From an uncultured Bacteroidales bacterium (GTDB lineage Bacteria > Bacteroidota > Bacteroidia > Bacteroidales > Paludibacteraceae), in contig CADBYS010000015.1 of NCBI GenBank assembly GCA_902798965.1, positions 1-64,000 of the forward strand: a stretch of 64,000 nucleotides of DNA, given 5' to 3'. The notes under the pieces were generated by a model that worked only from the letters and a program-made list of their open reading frames with translations, ran no database searches and was not told the DNA's origin. Position 1 is the first letter of the stretch, and every line of letters begins with the position of its first letter. Made by a program: the position numbers and the translations under genes. Shown one piece after another: positions 7,811-15,705 of this stretch.

Positions 7811-8150
7811 CGAATACAGAGAATATTGCCTTTCTCTTGGCGCGGATGTAGAAGAGAAGACACCGTTTGTGAAATTCAAGAACGGCGAAGGAGTGCTGGT
7901 GTTCTATGTCTGCGGGCACATGTTCGCGTTCTTCGATTGCAACGACTATCATGTCATCTCGCTCAAGTGCCAGCCGGAACGAATCGATGAACTGAAGGCG
8001 CAGTACGATTGCATCGGCAATCCCTACAACGAGTCGCCGAAGCATTGGATAGGTATAGATCCTAATACCGCCACCGATGAACTTCTAAGCGACCTTACTC
8101 GCAATTCATACGAGATAGTCAAAGCCAAATATAGTAAGAAAAAACTATGA
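7800..8150 (+). CDS. MmcQ/YjbR family DNA-binding-like protein
   Basis: A 116-residue protein. 'FIDEYREYCLSLGADVEEKTPF' is the characteristic start of the MmcQ/YjbR (CyaY-like fold) family, and 'WIGIDPNTATDELLSDLTRNSYEIVKAK' is the C-terminal helix pair with the conserved W. The ATG at 7800 matches the usual family length; the frame is open further upstream but without homology. Family members have a double-wing fold and unclear function. Its last bases overlap the ICMT-like start (ATGA). Confidence 0.85.
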   Translation: MFIDEYREYCLSLGADVEEKTPFVKFKNGEGVLVFYVCGHMFAFFDCNDYHVISLKCQPERIDELKAQYDCIGNPYNESPKHWIGIDPNTATDELLSDLTRNSYEIVKAKYSKKKL

Positions 8151-8818
8151 CACTCAAACTATTCTTTCAGGCACTAACGAAGTTTGTCTTTGGAGTACTT
8201 CTTATTGGACTGCTGTTATTCCTTCCTGCCGGGACATTTGACTTCTGGCAGGCATGGCTATTTATCGGCATTCTGTTTGTGCCGATGTTCATCGCGGGCA
8301 TCATCCTCATGATTCGTCAGCCGGACTTACTGCGCAAACGACTGGATGCCAAAGAACAACAGCAGGAACAGAAATGGGTAGTCGCCTTGAGCGGCTTGAT
8401 GTTTATCGCTGTGTTTGTTGTGGCAGGATTAAACCGCCGTTTTGGATGGTTTCTATTACCCGATAGGGCTGTATATATAGCGACGGTTATCTTCCTTGCT
8501 GCTTATGCTATGTATGCCGAAGTGATGCGTGAGAACGTGTGGCTGTCAAGGACGGTAGAGGTACAAGAGAACCAACAAGTCGTGAGCACCGGTCTATACG
8601 GCATTGTTCGTCATCCCATGTACGCGGCAACCCTTCTGCTGTTCCTCTCCATGCCGTTAGTCCTTGCTTCACCTTGGTCGTTTGTCGTCATGCTGCTTTA
8701 CATCCCTATCATCACCATCCGCATTCGCAATGAGGAGCAAGTTCTTGAGCGTGAGTTGAAAGGTTATACCGAATACAAGCAACACGTTCGCTATAAAGTA
8801 ATTCCATTTATTTGGTAA
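8147..8818 (+). CDS. Isoprenylcysteine carboxyl methyltransferase-like membrane methyltransferase
   Basis: A 223-residue protein with about five membrane helices. 'GIVRHPMYAATLLLFLSMPL' is the R-H-P-x-Y cofactor motif of ICMT/PEMT-type integral membrane methyltransferases, followed by 'RIRNEEQVLERELKGYTEYK' with the conserved E-E-x-x-L and Y residues. Bacterial members methylate unknown lipids or small molecules using S-adenosylmethionine. Its last 15 codons and stop are nearly repeated at the end of the unrelated lipoprotein gene at 13042-13695. Confidence 0.88.
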   Translation: MTLKLFFQALTKFVFGVLLIGLLLFLPAGTFDFWQAWLFIGILFVPMFIAGIILMIRQPDLLRKRLDAKEQQQEQKWVVALSGLMFIAVFVVAGLNRRFGWFLLPDRAVYIATVIFLAAYAMYAEVMRENVWLSRTVEVQENQQVVSTGLYGIVRHPMYAATLLLFLSMPLVLASPWSFVVMLLYIPIITIRIRNEEQVLERELKGYTEYKQHVRYKVIPFIW

Positions 8819-8848
8819 TATGAATACGTTTCAAAAGATGACCTTGCG

Positions 8849-10612
8849 TTAAAAACTTGTTCCTCGTTGCAACCTAAAATTTACAGGAACAGTATATTTG
8901 ACGCGCACGGGTTTCCCTCTCTGAATTCCGGGCTTCCATTTGGGCATCATACGCAACACGCGCACTGCTTCCTTATCAAGTGAAGCGTCACCGCCGGACT
9001 TAACTACTGTTACATCGGTGATGGTACCGTCTTTTTCCACCACAAACTGACACAATACGCGACCTTGAATGTTGTTTTCTTTCGCTATTGTCGGATATTT
9101 GACATTCTCGCTCAAGAACCGGCTCAATGCAGCTTGTCCACCGGGGAACTCAGGCATTTGTTCTACAACAACAAACACCACATCGTCATCATTCTGCTGC
9201 TTTATACTGTCTGTCGGATTAACGTCAACCATAGGAAGTTCATTATCCACCGTACCGGATACATCGCTCTGCTTGTTGGTGTACTTAGGCGTAAAGTTAT
9301 GTTCGATATGTATCGTGGCTTTTGAGGCAAGCGGCTTGCCGTTCACCTTCGCCGGAGTACACACAAACGATTGGTCGCAAAGCGCTTTCCAGAACTCTCT
9401 GTAGTACGGACTATACTCCCTGTTTATCACACTATTAATTTGAGCTGGCGAGATAAGCACTGCCTTGAAGTTATATGACCATTTCGCCGTAGGTGCATTC
9501 CGGCTGACGATACGGATGGCACCGCTCTCGTCTATCGTACAGGTTATGTCCAGCTTTAGATCCATATAATTGATTCCTCTGTACTCATTGCCGATGGCTG
9601 GAACGTCAAAATTTTTCTTGAAATAAGCGTTGATTGCTTTTTCAACACCTTTTGCCGGCACATATTTTGCCTTACTACCGTCTTCATTATACGCCGTCAC
9701 GATGATATCGTCCTTTTCATATTCGGTGCACACCTTGACACTTCCGTTCGGATACAAGACTTCTTTTTTCTTGAGTTTCGGTAACCTTGCCGGATACTGA
9801 AATTCATACCGGGATTCAACTCTGTTCTCACTGTTATATGTCTCGGCAGAAACAAGCTTATCGTCTTTCCACACCTGCTTGATGCGAATTCTCTTGCCGT
9901 CTTCGCCTAAATACATCTGGTTACCGTTCTTAGCCACAAGATCCGCACTTTGTATATGATAACTCACCATATTGAACAGTTTACCCATTTCTCTCTCGTG
10001 GACCAATAGCGTCACGTTGTTTCTGCTCCGCCTGACTACCGCATAATATGGCGTGTTGCGATGATTGCGAATGTAGTAATCATAATAGGTACCTGCTTCC
10101 TCGCCTTCTGACAAATATTCGTTTTCTAAATCCCCCGTACAAAACAATGTGTCACCCGACTGAGCATATAGTATCGGAGAATAATACACCTGAGTTACCA
10201 ACGGTATACTGTCTTCAAATTCAAAATCGACTACCGTCTGCAGCAGCACATCCCCGTTTGCCGTGAACCAATCACGGATGGCAGACAATAGGTCACTATT
10301 CGACGCCTTTATCGAATTGTGAGAAAAACCGGCTAAAGACGGACTACCTACCGCGCGTTTGGTAATATTGGATGCGATCTTAATGTCATCTACACGAACG
10401 GATTTGTCCGCAAATACGACGTAGGGCACTTCAAAACTGAAGGTGTTCATAATATACACCTCAGGCAGCACAAACTGCTTGCTGAATATTTCCGATACAT
10501 TAACCGCACTCGCATTCTTGCTGGAGTCCCCCGGTTCGCTTTGTGCTGTTGCTATCGAACTGAATAACAGGAACACAATGCACATAAATAAAGTCTGTCG
10601 TTTCATAGCCAT
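8849..10612 (-). CDS. TonB C-terminal domain protein (energy-transducer type)
   Basis: A 587-residue exported protein. A signal peptide (about residues 1-24, ending ATAQ) is followed by a long region without a recognised fold, containing a YwqK/MORN-like stretch near 'EVLYPNGSVKVCTEYEKDD'. The last 90 residues are a TonB C-terminal domain: 'MPEFPGGQAALSRFLSENVKYP', then 'GRVLCQFVVEKDGTITDVTVV', and 'VKYTVPVNFRL' at the end. There is no N-terminal TonB-type membrane anchor beyond the signal peptide, so it is probably periplasmic, possibly contacting receptors or peptidoglycan. A promoter of the window's standard type lies 27 bases upstream. Confidence 0.82.
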   Translation of the reverse strand: MAMKRQTLFMCIVFLLFSSIATAQSEPGDSSKNASAVNVSEIFSKQFVLPEVYIMNTFSFEVPYVVFADKSVRVDDIKIASNITKRAVGSPSLAGFSHNSIKASNSDLLSAIRDWFTANGDVLLQTVVDFEFEDSIPLVTQVYYSPILYAQSGDTLFCTGDLENEYLSEGEEAGTYYDYYIRNHRNTPYYAVVRRSRNNVTLLVHEREMGKLFNMVSYHIQSADLVAKNGNQMYLGEDGKRIRIKQVWKDDKLVSAETYNSENRVESRYEFQYPARLPKLKKKEVLYPNGSVKVCTEYEKDDIIVTAYNEDGSKAKYVPAKGVEKAINAYFKKNFDVPAIGNEYRGINYMDLKLDITCTIDESGAIRIVSRNAPTAKWSYNFKAVLISPAQINSVINREYSPYYREFWKALCDQSFVCTPAKVNGKPLASKATIHIEHNFTPKYTNKQSDVSGTVDNELPMVDVNPTDSIKQQNDDDVVFVVVEQMPEFPGGQAALSRFLSENVKYPTIAKENNIQGRVLCQFVVEKDGTITDVTVVKSGGDASLDKEAVRVLRMMPKWKPGIQRGKPVRVKYTVPVNFRLQRGTSF

Positions 10613-10638
10613 TAACTTTTAAAATTCCTTTGCACCTG

Positions 10639-10670
10639 CAAAGATACAAAAATTATTTGAATTTTGCAAA
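10639..10670 (-). promoter_or_regulatory. Promoter of the TonB-domain gene
   Basis: On the minus strand TTTG (10670-10667), a 20-nt spacer and TATCTTTG (10646-10639) match the Bacteroidota consensus, giving a leader of roughly 20 bases. Confidence 0.8.
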
Positions 10671-10702
10671 TTTTTCGTCGTATTTGTATAAATTATTTGC
10701 CC

Positions 10703-10768
10703 GGGATGCATAATTTACTTGTTTGGATTGCACAATTTATCTGTTCAGACTACGCAACTTCTGATAAC
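10703..10768. repeat. Three degenerate 22-bp direct repeats
   Basis: Units begin at 10703, 10725 and 10747. The second, GATTGCACAATTTATC, resembles the better conserved pairs at 13810-13853 and 26545-26588 (GACYGCACTATRTAKC), with the same 22-bp period. In all three places the units lie upstream of a leftward promoter. Confidence 0.5.
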
Positions 10769-10853
10769 AATATATTAGTTACCGCCATTGCCCTACCTGT
10801 TGATGGCGGATACACCTGCGTGTGATATAAAGGTAATAAGTTATACGTAAAAA

Positions 10854-10876
10854 GAGCGACTTCGGTCGCTTTTTTT
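10854..10876. terminator. Orphan intrinsic terminator hairpin
   Basis: AGCGAC-TTCG-GTCGCT with a UUCG tetraloop is followed by seven T residues, and preceded by A residues so that it could work in both directions. No annotated gene lies between 10613 and here on the plus strand, so it either isolates the downstream promoter or ends an unrecognised short transcript. Confidence 0.75.
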
Positions 10877-10884
10877 GTGCTAAA

Positions 10885-10916
10885 TTTGCAAATGTCATTT
10901 TTTTTTCGTATCTTTG
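10885..10916 (+). promoter_or_regulatory. Promoter of the 10945 lipoprotein operon
   Basis: TTTG (10885-10888), a 20-nt spacer and TATCTTTG (10909-10916). The sequence from here into the signal peptide is closely similar to that in front of the hydrolase gene at 539. Confidence 0.8.
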
Positions 10917-10935
10917 CGCCGTTAACGACGCAAAG
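10912..10935. promoter_or_regulatory. 24-bp near-perfect palindrome overlapping the -7 box
   Basis: Arms CTTTGCG and CGCAAAG flank the fully symmetric centre CGTTAACG; only one base pair (positions 8 and 17 of the 24) breaks the symmetry. Second copy of the element at 506-529. Confidence 0.6.
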
Positions 10936-10944
10936 AACGAGAAA

Positions 10945-11448
10945 ATGAAAAAACTAATCACCCTTGCATTGGCGGCGATGCTATTCGTAGCATGCGGAAC
11001 GCAGAAGCCATTGACAGAGGCACAATATGAGCAAAGCGTACGCAAAGATATTCCGTTTGCCGTGAGTGAGTTCAAACAAGTCAAGCCGGATGTGTATGCG
11101 TTCAAATGCGACAAGTATGTGGATTTGCTACCCGACTACGAGGTAGATAACGAGGGCACATCGATGATTTGGCGAACGACTTTTGGCTCGACGCATACAT
11201 CGCAACCTCAGCAATATATCTGGCGCAACATAGTGATTAACAAGCGCAGTTGCCGCGTGCTGTGTATTGATAGATTGCTCAAAGACGGCAAAACGTTCGG
11301 CTATGTGTATGTACTGCAAGGTGAAACCAAGCAATTGCCGAATGGCTTCCATTGGGATGTAACCGACCAGCGACACATGCTCATTGTTGCACCGATACTG
11401 GAGGAACAAACGGATTTGTCAATCGAATTGCTAAAAACTTTGCAATAA
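10945..11448 (+). CDS. Hypothetical lipoprotein
   Basis: A 167-residue protein with signal peptide MKKLITLALAAMLFVAC, whose lipobox Cys is residue 17. The mature part has a conserved-looking 'YAFKCDKYVDLLPDYEV' and 'KSCRVLCIDRLLKDGKTFGYVYVLQGE'-like strand pattern, but no family is recognised. Promoter, palindromic leader and signal peptide closely match those of the hydrolase lipoprotein at 539, although the mature parts are unrelated. The next gene starts one base after its stop, so it heads a possible six-gene operon to 13695. Confidence 0.7.
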   Translation: MKKLITLALAAMLFVACGTQKPLTEAQYEQSVRKDIPFAVSEFKQVKPDVYAFKCDKYVDLLPDYEVDNEGTSMIWRTTFGSTHTSQPQQYIWRNIVINKRSCRVLCIDRLLKDGKTFGYVYVLQGETKQLPNGFHWDVTDQRHMLIVAPILEEQTDLSIELLKTLQ

Positions 11449-11449
11449 T

Positions 11450-11650
11450 ATGGACTACTTACCGCAGAACCCTGCCATATTAGTATCGAGTATCAATATG
11501 CTCTTACGCGACGAGGAATTTGACTCGCTCGAATCACTATGCTATAACTTCAACACCGAGCCGGAGAAGATCAAAGCCGTTCTTTACGAAGCCGGTTATG
11601 TGTATAGCGAAGAGCAAGAACAATTTAGACCGATTGGATTTGATAATTAA
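11450..11650 (+). CDS. DUF4250 domain-containing protein
   Basis: A 66-residue protein. 'LPQNPAILVSSINMLLRDEEFDSLESLC' followed by 'KIKAVLYEAGYVYSEEQEQF' fits the DUF4250 pattern: L-P-x-x-P-x-x-L-x-S-x-x-N near the start, and G-Y-x-Y-x-x-E-x-N/E-Q-F at the end. This is a short helical family of unknown function found widely in Bacteroidota and Firmicutes. It lies one base after the lipoprotein and 10 bases before the cupin. Confidence 0.8.
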   Translation: MDYLPQNPAILVSSINMLLRDEEFDSLESLCYNFNTEPEKIKAVLYEAGYVYSEEQEQFRPIGFDN

Positions 11651-11660
11651 TTAAACTATT

Positions 11661-12038
11661 ATGAGTACAGATATCAAAACCACAGAACTGACCCGCACGT
11701 CGCAGAGTTGGGATGGTGTGCAGCTGCCGGACTTCCCGAAGGGCAAGCCGGAATTGACAGTATTACGCATGACGTTTCCTAAAGGAGCCGTTACAGGCTG
11801 GCATCACCACACAGCAGTTAACTACGGCATCGTAGAACAGGGAGAACTGACGATTGTTTGTACAGACGGTAAGGAGCGCACATTCCATGAGGGCGAGGCG
11901 TTGGTGGAAGTGGTTGGCACCATCCATCGTGGTGAGAACCGTGGCAACAAACCTGTCATTCTTGATATGTTCTACTTCGCCGAACCGGGGCAAGTGCTAA
12001 CCATTCAACATCCGGAGATCGAATGTGATGTGCATTGA
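11661..12038 (+). CDS. Small cupin-domain protein
   Basis: A 125-residue single-domain cupin. Motif 1 is 'GWHHHTAVNYGIVEQGELTI', with G-x-H-x-H-x(3-4)-E positions largely present (HHH and the later E), and motif 2 is 'GEALVEVVGTIHRGENRGN', with G-x(5)-P/G-x(2)-H-x(3)-N. The histidines suggest a metal site. Such proteins can be isomerases, dioxygenases or sugar-binding sensors; which one applies is not visible. Confidence 0.82.
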   Translation: MSTDIKTTELTRTSQSWDGVQLPDFPKGKPELTVLRMTFPKGAVTGWHHHTAVNYGIVEQGELTIVCTDGKERTFHEGEALVEVVGTIHRGENRGNKPVILDMFYFAEPGQVLTIQHPEIECDVH

Positions 12039-12058
12039 CGACTATCGTTAAATAACAT

Positions 12059-12661
12059 ATGATGAGAAAACTATATTTTGTCCTTGCAGCTATATTATGT
12101 GCGAGTGCCATACGAGCTGATCTAAAAGAGGATTTCAATTCCCTCACTTCCGGTTCATGGACAACGGAAACAGCTGTTGAGTTGCCTTCCGGTACATGGA
12201 CGTTCGGAGGCGGATTGCAGTACAACAAGTCGAATAATGTGGTATCGCTCAAGTTCAATCAAACAGGAGCATATCTCATTACACCCGTACTTGACAGTGT
12301 GACTTCGGTTGAGCTGAAACATCGCAGCGGAGGAAGCAAAAAGCAGATAGATATAGCCTATCGTCTCAATAACGGCGAATGGGTGGAAGTGAGTTCGGTC
12401 AGCAGTCCTTCCAGCTCGACGTTTTCCACTTTCTCATGCAAGTTGGGAACCGATTCCGCTTTGAATGTGCAGGTGCGGTTTAGCGGAACGAACAACACCT
12501 ACATCGATGATGTGGTACTCAAGCAATATGTCTCGGGTTCGGGCGAACAGGGAACAGTCGTGCCGGCAGAACCCGATCCGGAGTTCACACGACCGACCTA
12601 CACGGCTACGCACGCTACCTATTACATCTCGCCTGCGGGCAGACCTTGCACAATCTCATGA
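12059..12661 (+). pseudogene. Secreted protein, truncated (N-terminal part of a polysaccharide-lyase-like exoprotein)
   Basis: A 200-codon ORF with a signal peptide (to about ADL at residue 22), a beta-rich domain ('DFNSLTSGSWTTE...YNKSNNVVSLKF...DIAYRLNNGEWVEVSS') and a linker. It then reaches 'ATYYISPAG', the phrase that normally opens a parallel beta-helix pectate-lyase-like domain. At that point the frame runs into HIT-gene sequence and stops (PCTIS, stop at 12659-12661). The expected 300 or more residues of catalytic domain are missing. The stop overlaps the first usable HIT start as ATGA. Confidence 0.6.
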
Positions 12662-13032
12662 TTGAGATTTGTCACCTGCGCGTGTCGCGTGCGTTCCTGT
12701 TCAAAGAGCAGACCTATCATGGTCGTTGCCTGGTGGCGTACGACAAGCATGTGAACGACCTGAATGAGCTGGATGACGAGCAGCGAAATCTGTTCATGGC
12801 GGATGTGGCAGACGTGACGCGTGCGATGCAGCAGCTGTTCAAACCGGAGAAGATCAACTACGGCGCGTATTCCGACAAACTGAGCCACCTGCATTTCCAT
12901 CTCGCTCCGAAATATGTGGACGGTCCGGATTATGGCGGCACGTTCCAGATGAATCCGGGTAAGGTGTATCTGACTGAGGCAGAGTATGACGAGATGGTGA
13001 AGGCTCTGCGCCAAGCTCTCGGAAAGCAATAA
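12658..13032 (+). CDS. HIT family nucleotide hydrolase/transferase
   Basis: A 124-residue histidine-triad protein. 'LSHLHFHLAPKYVDG' holds the H-x-H-x-H catalytic triad, preceded by 'NYGAYSDKL'. 'SRAFLFKEQTYHGRCLVAYDKHVNDLNEL' is the usual N-terminal half. The first residues of the family (normally about 10 more before ICHLR) continue in frame upstream into the truncated exoprotein, so the original start has been lost. The ATG at 12658 (overlapping the upstream stop) or a TTG at 12646 must serve now. It likely hydrolyses nucleotide-phosphoramidates or dinucleotides. Confidence 0.82.
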   Translation: MIEICHLRVSRAFLFKEQTYHGRCLVAYDKHVNDLNELDDEQRNLFMADVADVTRAMQQLFKPEKINYGAYSDKLSHLHFHLAPKYVDGPDYGGTFQMNPGKVYLTEAEYDEMVKALRQALGKQ

Positions 13033-13041
13033 TCAAATAAT

Positions 13042-13695
13042 ATGAGAAAACTACTCATCATGGCATTGGCGGTACTGTCGCTGACCGCTTGCATGCAGCG
13101 TAATGCCGCTCCGAAAGTGCCGGAAGATGCTGTGCGTGAGCTGTGTGAATATATGGTGCGCGTTTATCCGCAAGCCACCCTGCAAGACTTGTACAAGACC
13201 TGCTATCAGGATTTCTTCGGCGCCGAACACATGATTAGTGACACGGTGGCTGCAAGGGCATATCTTAGATACGAGTTGAACGAATTTACGGGTGAAGGGG
13301 TGCCGGAATTAAGGATGCCAATGCATGAGCCGACGGGTTTCAGGCATCGGTTTGTGCGGTTGAACTTGCAGCAAGTGATTGATGGCCAGATGACCGAAGA
13401 TGAATTGTTCAATGCATTTCTTGATGCGGCTAACACCGGCAGTCCGGCGCATACCGATTGGGAGGATGAATGGTGTCAGATAGAATCGATTGCGCTGCAA
13501 GTGCATCCTCAGTGGCAGAACGCGGAATTGCAGGCACTTCTGCGTCAAACCGCGCAAAACAAACAAGCTGTGCATCACAGTGCCGCTTTCAGGGAAGCCT
13601 ATCACCCGCACTACAGGATAGTGAAGTACTCGTGCCCGCGAGGCAGTGAATACAAGCAACAAGTTCGTTACAAAGTAATACCATTTATTTGGTAA
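13042..13695 (+). CDS. Hypothetical lipoprotein with an ICMT-derived C-terminal tail
   Basis: A 217-residue protein with signal peptide MRKLLIMALAVLSLTAC (lipobox Cys 17). The mature part has 'LYKTCYQDFFGAEHMISD' and 'TGFRHRFVRLNLQQVIDGQ', and no family is recognised. The last 15 residues, EYKQQVRYKVIPFIW, differ at one position from the C-terminus of the ICMT-like methyltransferase at 8147-8818 (EYKQHVRYKVIPFIW), and the DNA is nearly identical through the stop codon and beyond (TTTGGTAAT). The gene therefore looks like a fusion at its 3' end, with the natural tail probably ending near 'YHPHYRIV'. Confidence 0.65.
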   Translation: MRKLLIMALAVLSLTACMQRNAAPKVPEDAVRELCEYMVRVYPQATLQDLYKTCYQDFFGAEHMISDTVAARAYLRYELNEFTGEGVPELRMPMHEPTGFRHRFVRLNLQQVIDGQMTEDELFNAFLDAANTGSPAHTDWEDEWCQIESIALQVHPQWQNAELQALLRQTAQNKQAVHHSAAFREAYHPHYRIVKYSCPRGSEYKQQVRYKVIPFIW

Positions 13696-13856
13696 TTCGT
13701 TTCGACTGCAAAGGTACAACTTTTTTTCAATTATGCAACTATTTTGTGAAAAAAGTACTTGGAAAGACTAATTTTGTGCCATTTTTAGTATTTCCAGGTA
13801 CTAAATTGCAAGACGACTGCACTATATATCAAAACGACCGCACCATATAGAGCGCT
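13696..13856. repeat. Orphan copy of an ATPase-type control region (promoter, palindrome, 22-bp repeats)
   Basis: Left to right: a leftward promoter (13709-13739), an imperfect palindrome with 18-base arms (13754-13802; left arm AGTACTTGGAAAGACTAA), and two 22-bp direct repeats (13810-13853). The same parts in the same order and orientation stand upstream of the DUF4143 ATPase at 26345-26588. Here the promoter points into the 3' end of the plus-strand lipoprotein gene, so the gene it once served is gone. Confidence 0.7.
13709..13739 (-). promoter_or_regulatory. Leftward promoter without a gene
   Basis: On the minus strand GTTG (13739-13736), a 19-nt spacer and TACCTTTG (13716-13709). Close in sequence to the promoter of the ATPase gene at 25122-26330. 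Confidence 0.6.
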
Positions 13857-15701
13857 TTACTCGACGGTGACTGACTTGGCGAGGTTACGCGGCTGATCGA
13901 CATCGCAACCCTTGACCACCGCAATATGGTAAGCGAGAAGCTGCAGCGGGATGACGGTAAGCAAGGGCGTGAGGCACTCCTCGGTAGCGGGAATCTCGAT
14001 GGCATAGTCGGCTATGCGGCTGACGAGTTCGTCGCCATCGGTGACGATGGCAATCACACGTCCCTTGCGGGCTTTGATCTCCTGAATATTGCTTACCACC
14101 TTCTCGTACGTGCCGCATCTAGGCGCAATGACCACCACCGGCATCTCTTGCGATATCAGGGCAATCGGGCCATGTTTCATCTCGGCAGCCGGGTATCCCT
14201 CGGCGTGGATATACGATATCTCCTTGAGTTTGAGTGCCCCCTCCATGGCTACCGGGAAGTTGTAGCCGCGGCCGAGATAGATGAAGTTCTGCGCGTAGGT
14301 GAAGGTCTTGGCGAAGTCGGCTATACGTTTGTTCTGCCCGAGCACGCGCTCGATCTTGTCGGGTATCTGCCCCAGTTCGCGTACGATGCGCAGGTATTGC
14401 TCATCGCTCATCGTGCCTTTCTCTCGCCCGATACACAGCGCCAGCATCGTCAGCGCCACAACCTGTGCGGTGAAGGCTTTGGTGCTGGCTACGCCGATCT
14501 CAGGCCCTACGTGGGTGTAACAGCCGCTATCGCTCACACGCGGGATGGAAGCACCCACCACATTGCAGATGGAGAAGATAAACGCGCCTTTCTGCTTCGC
14601 CAGCTGGATGGCTGCCAAGGTATCCGCCGTTTCGCCTGACTGCGAGATGGCAATCACCACGTCGTCCTTGTGGATGACGGGTTTGCGATAGCGGAACTCC
14701 GACGAATACTCGACCTCTACAGGTATCTGCGCAAACTCCTCGATGGCGTACATCGCTATCAGTCCTGCGTGCCAGGATGTGCCGCACGCGGTGATGATGA
14801 TACGTTTGGCGTTGAGGAAGCGCTCCTTGTTGTCGATGAAGCCGGAGAGGGCGATGTTGTCCTGACGGACATTGACGCGCCCGCGCATGGAGTCCGTGAG
14901 CGTGCGAGGTTGCTCGAAAATCTCCTTGAGCATGAAGTGCGGATAGCCGCCTTTCTCCAGCTGGCTGAGCGAAAGCTCAAGTCGCTTGATCTCCGGTGTC
15001 TTCTGCACATTGCCGATAGTGGTGATGTCCACCTCCTGCCCCAGGCGCAAGGCTACTACCTCCTCGTCCTCAATATAGATGACCTTATCGGTATATTCGA
15101 CGATAGGTGTGGCATCGGAGGCGAGGAAATACTCGTCGTTGCCTATTCCTACCACCAGCGGGCTGCCCTTGCGCGCCGCGATGAGCGTGCCGGGATTCTC
15201 CTTGTCAAGCACGGCAATGGCGTACGCACCGATCACCTGCTGCAGCGCCAGTTGTACGGCGGTCTTCAGATCGACCTGACGATCCACCTGCGTATATTCG
15301 ATAAGCTGAACGAGCACCTCGGTATCCGTATCCGAACGGAAGGTATAACCTTGTTGGGACAGACCCGCCTTGAGCACGGCGTAGTTCTCGATGATGCCGT
15401 TGTGAATGATTGCCAGGCGTTCGCTCTCGGAGTAATGCGGATGGGCGTTGACTGCGTTCGGCTCGCCATGGGTAGCCCAACGCGTGTGGGCTATGCCGAT
15501 GCAGCCGTCGGTATCCTTGTCGGCAGCATAGGCTTCCAACTCCGATACCTTGCCTTTGGCCTTGTAGATGTTCAGTTGCCCTGCGGGGGTGATGAGTGCC
15601 ACGCCGGCACTGTCGTAACCGCGATACTCCAAGCGGTGTAATCCTTTAATGAGAATAGGATAAGCTTTTCTTTTTCCTATATAACCAACTATTCCACACA
15701 T
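13857..15701 (-). CDS. glmS: Glutamine--fructose-6-phosphate aminotransferase (isomerizing)
   Basis: A 614-residue cytoplasmic enzyme making glucosamine-6-phosphate from fructose-6-phosphate and glutamine, the first step to UDP-GlcNAc for peptidoglycan and LPS. The N-terminal Ntn glutaminase starts MCGIVGYIG with nucleophile Cys2, followed by RLEYRGYDSAGVA and HTRWATHG. Two SIS domains follow: 'ACGTSWHAGLIAMY' with 'SQSGETADT', and 'YLGRGYNFPVAMEGALKLKE'. The C-terminus DQPRNLAKSVTVE is the canonical sugar-site tail. Length is normal for bacteria. It lies 46 bases downstream of glutamine synthetase on the same strand, across a 7-nt repeat array. Confidence 0.97.
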   Translation of the reverse strand: MCGIVGYIGKRKAYPILIKGLHRLEYRGYDSAGVALITPAGQLNIYKAKGKVSELEAYAADKDTDGCIGIAHTRWATHGEPNAVNAHPHYSESERLAIIHNGIIENYAVLKAGLSQQGYTFRSDTDTEVLVQLIEYTQVDRQVDLKTAVQLALQQVIGAYAIAVLDKENPGTLIAARKGSPLVVGIGNDEYFLASDATPIVEYTDKVIYIEDEEVVALRLGQEVDITTIGNVQKTPEIKRLELSLSQLEKGGYPHFMLKEIFEQPRTLTDSMRGRVNVRQDNIALSGFIDNKERFLNAKRIIITACGTSWHAGLIAMYAIEEFAQIPVEVEYSSEFRYRKPVIHKDDVVIAISQSGETADTLAAIQLAKQKGAFIFSICNVVGASIPRVSDSGCYTHVGPEIGVASTKAFTAQVVALTMLALCIGREKGTMSDEQYLRIVRELGQIPDKIERVLGQNKRIADFAKTFTYAQNFIYLGRGYNFPVAMEGALKLKEISYIHAEGYPAAEMKHGPIALISQEMPVVVIAPRCGTYEKVVSNIQEIKARKGRVIAIVTDGDELVSRIADYAIEIPATEECLTPLLTVIPLQLLAYHIAVVKGCDVDQPRNLAKSVTVE

Positions 15702-15705
15702 ACTA

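Larger units (their letters stand above)
10613..10944. other. 332-base intergenic region between divergent genes
   Basis: It contains, left to right: the leftward promoter (10639-10670), three degenerate 22-bp repeats (10703-10768), a CCGCCAT/ATGGCGG hairpin (about 10780-10807), an orphan terminator hairpin (10854-10876), and the rightward promoter with palindrome (10885-10935). No coding sequence is evident. Confidence 0.65.

Noticed and set aside
10703-10768. 22-bp repeats as a mini CRISPR array
   Set aside because: Units are contiguous without spacers, degenerate and only two or three per locus; there are no cas genes in the window.
14670-15641. Long antisense ORF (323 codons) opposite glmS
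   Set aside because: It lies wholly within a conserved gene, has no signal or domain, and is explained by the GC-rich third positions of glmS.
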